Assembly: GCF_900103215.1 (NCBI RefSeq)
Contig: NZ_FNGV01000009.1
Coordinates: 146,154-210,153 of the forward strand
Source of the DNA: Kriegella aquimaris
GTDB lineage: Bacteria > Bacteroidota > Bacteroidia > Flavobacteriales > Flavobacteriaceae
Direction of reading: 5' to 3'
DNA: 64,000 bases
Numbering within the stretch: position 1 is the first letter of the stretch; each line of letters opens with the position of its first letter. The notes under the pieces are model-generated. The model saw nothing but the letters and a program-made list of their open reading frames with translations. It was not told where the DNA came from and did no database searches. Position numbers and translations under genes: made by a program. This document shows positions 57,666-64,000 of this stretch, in pieces.

Positions 57666-59090
57666 ATGAAAAAAAAGATATTTTTAAATGCGCTGGCAGT
57701 TTTGTTCTTGACCGCGAATATCTGTATGGCACAGTATGAATGCACCAATTGGAAGAATATAAAAGCCGCAGCGCCAGAATTGGAACAAGTGGGATTAATG
57801 GCTACTAAAACCGCTACGGAAATAGAATCTTCCCCTTGGTCGATTGGTTGTGAAACCATGGATAGGGATTACACCATTTTTAATAATTACAAAGATTATG
57901 TTGGTGAATTGGGAGCTAAGTCAGCCCGACTTCAAGGTGGTTGGGCGAAATGTGAAAAGGAAAAGGGAGTTTATAGTTTTAATTGGTTAGATGAGCATGT
58001 GTATGGACTTGAAGAACAAGGAGTGAAGCCATGGATTTCTTTATCATATGGAAATCCCTTGTACAAATCTGATCCCAATCTAGGTTCAAGGATTTTTTCA
58101 TCAGAGGAAACTTTGGATGCATGGTGTGCTTGGGTGGCGGCAACAGTAAGCCGATATAAGGGAACAGTGAATGAATGGGAAGTCTGGAACGAGCCAAACT
58201 ATGGGAATAAGGGAGGGGAAACCTATGCTAAATTACTTATGCGAACTATTCAAACCATAAAAGAAATACAACCGGATGCCGTCATAATAGGTTTTGCGTT
58301 ATCTGGCACACCTTTAGACTTTACAAGGGAGGTATTCGATATTTTGAAGACTAACAATATGGTTGATAAGGTTGACTATCTAACATATCATCCTTATGCT
58401 TACAACCCGGATGATTCTTACGTTCAAGTGGCCAAATTAAAATCTCTAGCGGAATCTTACAATCCGAAAATTAAACTCTTTCAAGGTGAAAATGCGGCAC
58501 CTTCGGATAATCATTATGTTTATCATGCACTTAAAGATTATCCTTGGACTGAAATTAGTCAGGCAAAATGGTATATGCGTCGAATGGCCGGTGATCGTGT
58601 TAGGGATATTAGAACTAGTGTTTTTGGCATTATAGACATGAAATATACCGAGGTGCTATTATCAATGGGACTGCTTCGGTCAAATTTAAAACAAGAGGTT
58701 TTGTACAAAAAACCTGCATTTTATGCAGTACAGCATATGATGACTTTTTTTGATAATTCTGTTATTCCTATAGGAGAGTCGAAATTTGAATCTTCCTCGG
58801 TCAGAGAAATGACTGTAGCCGGTTTCAAAAAGAACAACACTCCTGTGGCACTTGTTTGGTATAAAGATGAAATTCCTTCCGATGAATTGAAATGGGATGT
58901 TAAAGACATTACAATCCATAATATGAATTTTAAAGATCCCGTTTATGCCGACATGCTATCGGGGAAAATTTATGAATTAAAAGGTGATTGGAAAAATGAA
59001 GGCAAGAATGCCAAATTTGAAAAATTACCAGTTTGGGATAGCGTCATGATGATTGCAGAACGTTCTGAAATAACATTTAAGGCTGAATAA
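57666..59090 (+). CDS. Clan GH-A glycoside hydrolase, GH39-like
   Basis: Secreted (beta/alpha)8 glycosidase of 474 aa with signal peptide (about 1-22). NEWEVWNEPNYG places the acid/base at Glu176 in the clan GH-A Asn-Glu-Pro motif. The likely nucleophile is Glu275 in LFQGENAAPS. Strands such as SARLQGGW, PWISLSYGNP and DYLTYHPYAY fit a retaining GH39-type (xylosidase, iduronidase and related) barrel. Substrate cannot be read. It lies between susD and an MFS importer, so it probably releases the sugar that the operon takes up. Confidence 0.8.
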   Translation: MKKKIFLNALAVLFLTANICMAQYECTNWKNIKAAAPELEQVGLMATKTATEIESSPWSIGCETMDRDYTIFNNYKDYVGELGAKSARLQGGWAKCEKEKGVYSFNWLDEHVYGLEEQGVKPWISLSYGNPLYKSDPNLGSRIFSSEETLDAWCAWVAATVSRYKGTVNEWEVWNEPNYGNKGGETYAKLLMRTIQTIKEIQPDAVIIGFALSGTPLDFTREVFDILKTNNMVDKVDYLTYHPYAYNPDDSYVQVAKLKSLAESYNPKIKLFQGENAAPSDNHYVYHALKDYPWTEISQAKWYMRRMAGDRVRDIRTSVFGIIDMKYTEVLLSMGLLRSNLKQEVLYKKPAFYAVQHMMTFFDNSVIPIGESKFESSSVREMTVAGFKKNNTPVALVWYKDEIPSDELKWDVKDITIHNMNFKDPVYADMLSGKIYELKGDWKNEGKNAKFEKLPVWDSVMMIAERSEITFKAE

Positions 59091-59130
59091 TTAAAACGCT
59101 AAACTCCCAGAGTTAAATTCGTCCAATTTC

Positions 59131-60381
59131 ATGAAATCACTTTACAAAGGTTATAAATGGGAAGTATTGGCCCTACTTTGGGTTGCATTTCTCTTGAATC
59201 AAGCTGATCGTCAGGTCTTTAATGTCGTACTTCCCTTAATTAAGGCCGATTTGGACCTGACGGATGTACAAGTGGGTACTATTGCCACTGTGTTTAATTT
59301 AGTATATGCGGCCTTAGTGCCTTTGGCTGGTTATGCTGGGGATGTTTTCAGTCGAAAATGGATAGTCACCATTAGTATTGTTTTTTGGAGCGTTGCAACA
59401 ATGTTCACTGGTTTAGGGAATTCTATGTTAATGTTAATTATCATGAGAAGTATTGCCACAGGGGGTGGTGAAGCTTTCTTCGGGCCCGCAAACTATAGCT
59501 TGTTGGCCCAATACCATAAGGGCACCAGATCATTGGCAATGTCTCTGCATCAAACCTCATATTATATCGGGATAATATTATCGGGTTATGTTGCCGGATA
59601 TTTAGGCGAACGTTTTGGATGGAGGTATGCATTTTATGTGTTCGGGGCAATTGGCGTTATTCATGGGTTGGTCCTCGCCATTCGATTAAAGGATAAAAAG
59701 AAAGATTTTGAAGAATCTGAAGACAAGAACCGGGTGCATTTTTGGGAAGGAGCAAAGATTATTTTCCGAACACCGACAGCTTTGATACTTACCATAGGTT
59801 TTAGCGGTCTTATATTTGTATTAGTGGGGTATCTTACCTGGACTCCTACCTATTTATATGAAAATTTTGGAATGAACCTTTCTAGTGCTGGGTTTCATTC
59901 TATGTTCTATACACACTTATTTGCCTTTATAGGAATCATTTTTGCGGGGAAATACTCAGATATATTGGCAAAGAAAAAGCCTGCATCGCGTATGTTAGTA
60001 CAAGGTATTGGTTTGTTGATAGCTGCTCCTTTTATTGTTTTAATGGGAAATTCTAATGCATTGTGGTTGGTTTATATTGGATTTGCGGGATTCGGCTTTG
60101 GGAGAGCTTTTTTCGATGCCAATACCTATGCGGTACTTTATGATGTTGTCCCGGAGAAATATCATTCCTCTGCGTCGGGAATTATGTTGATGATCGGCTT
60201 TTCTGTAGGTTCCTTATCCCCCGTTATATTAGGTTATTTTAAGCCAATAATCGGTCTCTCCATGGGAATTTCATTGTTAGCGGTCGTTTGGGTGCTATGC
60301 GGTGTATTATTTATTGTGGGCTCTAAATTTTATTTTATGAAAGACTATAGAAAAAATCACGCTGGAATATTTAAGGAATAA
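59131..60381 (+). CDS. MFS transporter, anion:cation symporter type
   Basis: Inner-membrane major facilitator, 416 aa with 12 predicted segments. The first loop motif NQADRQVFNVVLPLIKADLD and GYAGDVFSRKW between segments 2 and 3 are typical of the sugar-acid (ExuT/GudP-like) branch. It would bring the sugar or sugar acid released in the periplasm into the cytoplasm. It is 40 bp after the glycosidase gene and 64 bp before the SDR gene. Confidence 0.9.
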   Translation: MKSLYKGYKWEVLALLWVAFLLNQADRQVFNVVLPLIKADLDLTDVQVGTIATVFNLVYAALVPLAGYAGDVFSRKWIVTISIVFWSVATMFTGLGNSMLMLIIMRSIATGGGEAFFGPANYSLLAQYHKGTRSLAMSLHQTSYYIGIILSGYVAGYLGERFGWRYAFYVFGAIGVIHGLVLAIRLKDKKKDFEESEDKNRVHFWEGAKIIFRTPTALILTIGFSGLIFVLVGYLTWTPTYLYENFGMNLSSAGFHSMFYTHLFAFIGIIFAGKYSDILAKKKPASRMLVQGIGLLIAAPFIVLMGNSNALWLVYIGFAGFGFGRAFFDANTYAVLYDVVPEKYHSSASGIMLMIGFSVGSLSPVILGYFKPIIGLSMGISLLAVVWVLCGVLFIVGSKFYFMKDYRKNHAGIFKE

Positions 60382-60445
60382 GATAAATACTTCTTCTAAA
60401 TTGAAACATCAAAAACAAAATACCTACGATAATAAAACTTTGAAT

Positions 60446-61222
60446 ATGAGATTTAAGGATAAGGTAGTGTTGGTAACAGGTGCCACTAGAAACACTGGAG
60501 TAAGTATTGCAGCCCTTTTTATAAGAGAGGGCGCAAAAGTATGCATTAACGGATGTACTGAAAAAGGTTTGCAAAAAGGTGCTTCCGAATTAAATAGAGC
60601 AGGGCTAAAAAATTTCGACCAATTCATTGGAGATATTTCCGACATAGTACAAGTTGAAAAAATGTTCCAGCTAATAAAAGAGAAATACGGAAGACTTGAC
60701 ATATTAGTAAACAATGCTGCTAATCAAGGAGTTGGAATGAAATTCGACACGATGAAGCCCGATGACTTCTTACAAGTTTTAAAAGTAAATTTATTGGGTA
60801 CCTTCCAGGTCTCACAACAAGCGGTCAGAATAATGGTGGAACAAAAATCGAAGGGGACTATTATCAATTTGGGCTCCAATGTTTCTAAACGTGCCATTCA
60901 TGACCGTATCGCTTATGTGACTAGTAAGGGCGGGATTGATGCCCTTACGAAGGCAATGGCTACAGATTTGGGATCTAAGGGTATTCGGGTGAATATGGTT
61001 GCCCCGGGCTACATTTATACGGATCGCTGGGATGAACTTTCCCCAGAGGTAAAAAAACGGCGTAGAAGCAATATTCCTTTGGGGAGTGAAGCGTCCGGTG
61101 AAGATATTTCTCAAGCCGTGGCTTTTTTGGCATCGGATGCGGCCAAAAATATAACTGGAGAAAGATTGGTTGTAGACGGGGGGTGTTCAGCCCAGCATTT
61201 ACCGCTCGATATTGATTTGTAA
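60446..61222 (+). CDS. SDR-family oxidoreductase
   Basis: Classical short-chain dehydrogenase, 258 aa. ATG 60446 gives the normal start MRFKDKVVLVTGATRNTG; the longer frame starts with TTG at 60401. Cofactor motif TGATRNTG (11-18, an unusual form of TGxxxGIG), NNAA at 89-92, catalytic Ser144, Tyr157 and Lys161 (AYVTSKGG) and VAPGYIYTD after it. Such enzymes oxidise free sugars to lactones or reduce keto-uronates (KduD-like). With a DgoD-like dehydratase next, oxidation of an imported aldose is the better guess. Confidence 0.9.
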   Translation: MRFKDKVVLVTGATRNTGVSIAALFIREGAKVCINGCTEKGLQKGASELNRAGLKNFDQFIGDISDIVQVEKMFQLIKEKYGRLDILVNNAANQGVGMKFDTMKPDDFLQVLKVNLLGTFQVSQQAVRIMVEQKSKGTIINLGSNVSKRAIHDRIAYVTSKGGIDALTKAMATDLGSKGIRVNMVAPGYIYTDRWDELSPEVKKRRRSNIPLGSEASGEDISQAVAFLASDAAKNITGERLVVDGGCSAQHLPLDIDL

Positions 61223-61342
61223 ATAGAGGCACATGCAAATAAAACCTTTTGCAATAGGCTTTGTCATGAACGCAGAACAAAAGATAATTCGCTTGAACTA
61301 GTACCAGGAATAGAAATATGTATTTAAACTAAATATAAAAAC

Positions 61343-62515
61343 ATGAAAATAACTGCCATAAAAACGTTCATCTGCCATGCCTATCGGACCAATTGGGTGT
61401 TTGTAAAAGTGTTTACCAATATAGATGGTCTTTATGGTGTGGGTGAGGCTACTTTGGAATACAAGGAGCATACGGTTGCCCAAGCCTGCCATGAACTAGA
61501 AAGTGAGTTGATTGGAAAAGACCCGCATCGAATCGAGGAATTTTGGCATCGGGCGTACCGTAATGCCTACTGGCGCGGTGGGGCTGTGCTTATGAGTGCA
61601 CTATCTTCGATTGAAATGGCCCTTTGGGATATCAAGGGAAAAGACTTGGGAGTGCCAGTATACCAGCTTTTAGGAGGGAAGGTTCGGGAGTCTGTTCCCT
61701 GTTACGCCAATGGTTGGTTTGCCCCGGCTAAGACTCCTCAGGAGTTCGCAGAGAAGGCAAAAATGGCGGTTAAAAATGGTTTTAAAGCATTGAAATGGGA
61801 TCCATTCGGGTCTGCCTATTTACAGATTGGCCGCAAAGAGTTGAGCCAGGCCATTGAATGTATCGGAGCCGTCTATGAAGCCGTAAAGAATGAGGCGGAC
61901 ATTATTATAGAGGCCCATGGAAGATTTGATATTCCAACGGCAGTTCGAATAGGGAATGTTTTATCCGATTTTGATATTCTATGGTATGAAGAACCGATCC
62001 CGCCTCAGAACCTTGAAGGTTTGGCCGAAGTAAAACGCAGGATTAACGTTCCGGTTTCCGCTGGGGAGCGATTGTACAATAGATGGGAGTTTCGAAGTCT
62101 GTTAGAACTCCAGGCAGCAGACTACATTCAACCCGATGTTAGTCACGCCGGGGGAATCATGGAATTGAAAAAGATTGCAGCCATGGCCGAAGCATATCAT
62201 ATTCCTTTTTGTCCCCACAATCCCAGCGGTCCCGTAGCCAATGCGGCAACATTGCAATTAGCGGGGTGTGTGCCGAATTTCTATTTATTAGAAACAATGA
62301 GCAGTGACGTGCCTTGGCGATCTGAAATTAGTTCTGAAAATGTGCAGTTCGAGAAAGGTAAAATGGTAATTCCTGATGTACCGGGCCTTGGTGTTGATAT
62401 TAATGAAAAGGAAATTGCGAAATACCCTTTTGAGAGGAAGGAATTAAGGCACTATAAAGGAAGTCTGACAGATATCAGACCGAACAATGCTAAATCATAT
62501 TTCAAGGATAACTAA
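61343..62515 (+). CDS. Enolase-superfamily acid-sugar dehydratase, DgoD-like
   Basis: Mandelate-racemase/muconate-lactonizing type enzyme, 390 aa, which removes water from an aldonate to give a 2-keto-3-deoxy acid using a divalent metal. The residues line up with E. coli galactonate dehydratase (numbers from memory) with a constant shift of +7: Glu190 (Asp183 there), His192, Glu216 in WYEEP, Glu242 in AGERLYN, Asp265 and His292 in PHNPSGP. The first metal ligand is thus Glu instead of Asp. Lys151 and Asp153 lie in KALKWDPFG. Last gene of the module C operon; a terminator repeat follows at 62588. Confidence 0.88.
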   Translation: MKITAIKTFICHAYRTNWVFVKVFTNIDGLYGVGEATLEYKEHTVAQACHELESELIGKDPHRIEEFWHRAYRNAYWRGGAVLMSALSSIEMALWDIKGKDLGVPVYQLLGGKVRESVPCYANGWFAPAKTPQEFAEKAKMAVKNGFKALKWDPFGSAYLQIGRKELSQAIECIGAVYEAVKNEADIIIEAHGRFDIPTAVRIGNVLSDFDILWYEEPIPPQNLEGLAEVKRRINVPVSAGERLYNRWEFRSLLELQAADYIQPDVSHAGGIMELKKIAAMAEAYHIPFCPHNPSGPVANAATLQLAGCVPNFYLLETMSSDVPWRSEISSENVQFEKGKMVIPDVPGLGVDINEKEIAKYPFERKELRHYKGSLTDIRPNNAKSYFKDN

Positions 62516-62560
62516 GATTTTTATTGTCACTATATGATATAGTATTTATGTAATACAAAG

Positions 62561-62613
62561 TTTTTGAGTTAGTTGAGTTAGTTAAGGAAAGCACGGGAAA
62601 CCGTGCTTTTCTT
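62561..62613 (+). terminator. Terminator within a repeated element (copy 2)
   Basis: TTTTTGAGTTAGTTGAGTT followed by hairpin AAAGCACGG-GAAA-CCGTGCTTT (62588-62609) and TTCTTTT. Near-identical to 33483-33536. It closes the module C operon. Confidence 0.8.
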
Positions 62614-62749
62614 TTGAGTTTCCAAATACTCCACCTTTAAAAGGTATTGAGACGGATGGGGCGCTGAAGATATTCTTGCTCAAATATTTTGACCTTATTT
62701 ATCTTCTCTTCCATTATTTTTAATGGTCATTAATGCTCTCGACAGGGTA

Positions 62750-62770
62750 CCCCCCCCCCCCCTTTTTTTT
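62750..62770 (+). repeat. Homopolymer tract C13-T8
   Basis: Thirteen C followed by eight T in otherwise AT-rich non-coding DNA. It could be a slippage site or a sequencing or assembly artefact. Confidence 0.9.
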
Positions 62771-62983
62771 GTACTGTAAGAATAGGCACGGGTATGATTA
62801 TACTGTTACCTATTATTCCCAAATTGTAGTAAAAACCGAGTTCGGTCCACACCAATCGAGATTGTATATGCTAAGGTTTTTCCATTTCTCAAGTGTTTGG
62901 TAATACATGTATAATTAGTCAGCGTAAATACAAACCAAATTTTTATTGTATCAATATCACTTAAAGTAAATGGTAGGGCCTAA

Positions 62984-63193
62984 GGAATCGAAGCAGAGAA
63001 TGATATTCTTCTATTATGGGCACTTCGTGATTATGTCGGACTAATGGAGACCTACTTTATTGATAATGGCATCGACTATACCAGATTAGGTGAACTTGCC
63101 CTGGTCAACGCTTTGTGCAGGGCCACAGGGAAACGCCTCTATCATCAACCCTATATTGTTGAATTGGAAGGAAGGGGAATAAACTTGGGATAA
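62984..63193 (+). pseudogene. Short C-terminal-like protein remnant
   Basis: An open frame preceded directly by a stop reads DILLLWALRDYVGLMETY and ends with LVNALCRATGKRLYHQPY plus 13 residues. It looks like real protein (low repeat, normal composition); the ATGKR ending loosely recalls the last part of molybdopterin-dependent dehydrogenases, but this is weak. An internal ATG at 63044 would give only 49 residues. Most likely the tail of a lost gene. Confidence 0.3.
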
Positions 63194-63365
63194 TAATTAA
63201 GTCAATTCTAGAATTAGTATTACCTATGGACGCAGTTTTTCGTTGCTCTAATTAAAGGATTATTTTCTACTTTTAACAGTTCGGTTTTAAGGGGAGCTTA
63301 CATTTTTAACGCAATAAATGCGCATATATACATATTCATATATGCAAATATATTTTTGGCCGAGT

Positions 63366-63734
63366 TTATTTAAATATATGCCCCAAGCTCCTGCGGAAGT
63401 CATGCAATCCTTCCACTGCGATCCTTCCCATTCGGACACGCTTCGCCGGTCCGAATGCTATGTCTTTCCATTGCAGTTTTGCACGACCCCCTAGGTGCCG
63501 CGCAAAAGAACAAGCGGCGAAAAGACCGCTTGCACTTTTCTCTCCCTGACCACAAAAAAACTGGGAAATTTCCATATTTCCCTAATTTTTTCAACACCAT
63601 ATCAGGCCGGATAAATTTCGTATCTGTACCCATATAATTCGATATGGTCCGATATGATATTACGACATAAAATATTGATTATGAGATTATTATAATTCAA
63701 TTTGATTGTATATATTTATCCACGAAGGTGGATA
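63366..63734. promoter_or_regulatory. Candidate origin of transfer (inverted-repeat cluster)
   Basis: Three hairpin-forming repeats precede the MobC-like gene: CATTCGGAC/GTCCGAATG (63429-63457, 9 bp perfect, 11-base spacer), CAAGCGG/CCGCTTG (63511-63532) and TATCCAC/GTGGATA (63717-63734, loop GAAG). The stretch 63370-63545 is clearly richer in G+C than its surroundings. Position and structure fit an oriT, but no nic site is recognised. Confidence 0.35.
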
Positions 63735-63812
63735 GCAAGTGATGTTTCGCGCATCGCAAAACCGCCTACTTCTGACGAAGTGAAACCGATTAAAATCGAG
63801 TAAAAATAGGCA

Positions 63813-64000
63813 ATGAACAAAGGCGGCAGAAAACGATTGGGGGACAAGAAAAGGATGCATGCCATAACGCTCCGGTTCAATGGTACGGAACTGGAAAAGG
63901 TGAAGACCATCCTGCAATCCTATAACCTTGATTTCAAGAAAAGGGGAACGGTCGGCCCTTTCCTAAGAAAGCTTATCCTGGACAGGGAAACGATAATGGA
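63813..64000 (+). CDS. MobC-like plasmid/element mobilization protein, N-terminal part
   Basis: Starts at ATG 63813 and runs off the window (62 codons seen). MNKGGRKRLGDKKRMHAITL followed by FNGTELEKVKTIL and a KKRGTVGPFLRKLILD end is the ribbon-helix-helix type DNA-binding start of Bacteroidota MobC-like relaxosome accessory proteins. A relaxase gene would be expected next. Its presence supports transfer of the element by conjugation or mobilization. Confidence 0.7.
   Translation, partial: MNKGGRKRLGDKKRMHAITLRFNGTELEKVKTILQSYNLDFKKRGTVGPFLRKLILDRETIM

Larger units (their letters stand above)
62614..63812. other. Long gap between module C and the mobilization gene
   Basis: About 1.2 kb with no intact gene. 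Contents: a 13-C/8-T homopolymer (62750-62770), a short protein-like remnant (62984-63193), and a GC-richer stretch with several inverted repeats (63366-63734) in front of the MobC-like gene, possibly an oriT. Confidence 0.5.
16112..64000. mobile_element. Putative integrative (mobilizable or conjugative) element, left end plus cargo; right end outside window
   Basis: Left limit: the tRNA-Leu 3' half at 16112-16170, whose own terminator sits on the chromosomal side, so the inserted DNA lies to the right. Just inside is a tyrosine recombinase (16324-17538). At the right edge a MobC-like gene starts (63813), preceded by several inverted repeats that could belong to an oriT. Between them are three SusCD modules with regulators and a large set of carbohydrate enzymes, plus gene relics, all of accessory type. 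To the left lie housekeeping-type genes. The extent (over 47.8 kb) is inferred. It is possible that more than one element is nested here. Confidence 0.65.

Noticed and set aside
63366..63637. Overlapping open frames on both strands (60-77 codons)
   Set aside because: They lie in a GC-richer patch with inverted repeats and encode Arg/Cys-rich sequences without domain character; more likely non-coding transfer-origin DNA.
1..64000. CRISPR arrays, insertion-sequence transposases, sulfatases and rRNA genes
   Set aside because: Looked for and not seen in this window.

Overview
The window reads as a marine Bacteroidota genome, most likely Flavobacteriaceae. The evidence is several SusC/SusD pairs, ECF-sigma/FecR regulatory pairs, promoters of the TTG-N(18-20)-TAnnTTTG type and an A-rich, low-GC sequence. 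Species cannot be told from sequence reading alone.

Left part (1-16.1 kb), ordinary chromosome. It opens with the end of a SusC receptor, its SusD partner and a 14-repeat FG-GAP/ASPIC lipoprotein. Then come a SanA/YdcF-type envelope protein (minus strand), a three-subunit proton-translocating transhydrogenase (pntAA-pntAB-pntB), an OmpR-type response regulator with its HAMP histidine kinase, a UspA-like protein and a SulP anion transporter.

Junction (16.07-16.32 kb). On the minus strand lies the 3' half of a tRNA-Leu(UAA), from the anticodon arm to the 3' end, still followed by its terminator but with no 5' half. A Bacteroidota tyrosine recombinase starts about 150 bp further on. This looks like the chromosomal edge of an integrative element inserted in a tRNA gene. 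The element should run rightwards out of the window, and its far end should carry the restored tRNA. A MobC-like gene with candidate oriT inverted repeats at the right edge (63.4-64 kb) fits a mobilizable or conjugative element.

Element cargo (17.9-62.6 kb), carbohydrate utilisation. Module A (17.9-25.1 kb) is a divergent ECF sigma factor, FecR, a SusC with STN domain, and SusD. Module B (25.9-33.1 kb) has the same composition with all genes co-oriented. A block of degradative genes follows (33.7-49.5 kb): two large secreted proteins that may be polysaccharide lyases, GH105, GH16, a beta-helix protein and four different esterases including a CE15-like glucuronoyl esterase. This points to an acidic, ester-decorated polysaccharide. 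A decayed partial copy of the beta-helix gene sits at its right end. Module C (50.8-62.5 kb) has a GntR-family repressor with a sugar-binding-protein-like domain and a HAD hydrolase, divergent from an operon of SusC (no STN), SusD, a GH39-like glycosidase, an MFS importer, an SDR and a DgoD-like acid-sugar dehydratase. Two tandem-repeat operator candidates lie at the two facing promoters.

Working model (inference): A and B sense their glycans by transenvelope signalling (STN, FecR, ECF sigma). The secreted enzymes de-esterify and cut the polymer, and GH105 removes unsaturated uronates. Module C imports a released sugar, oxidises it and dehydrates it to a 2-keto-3-deoxy acid under GntR control. 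The whole catabolic set travels as one mobile unit.
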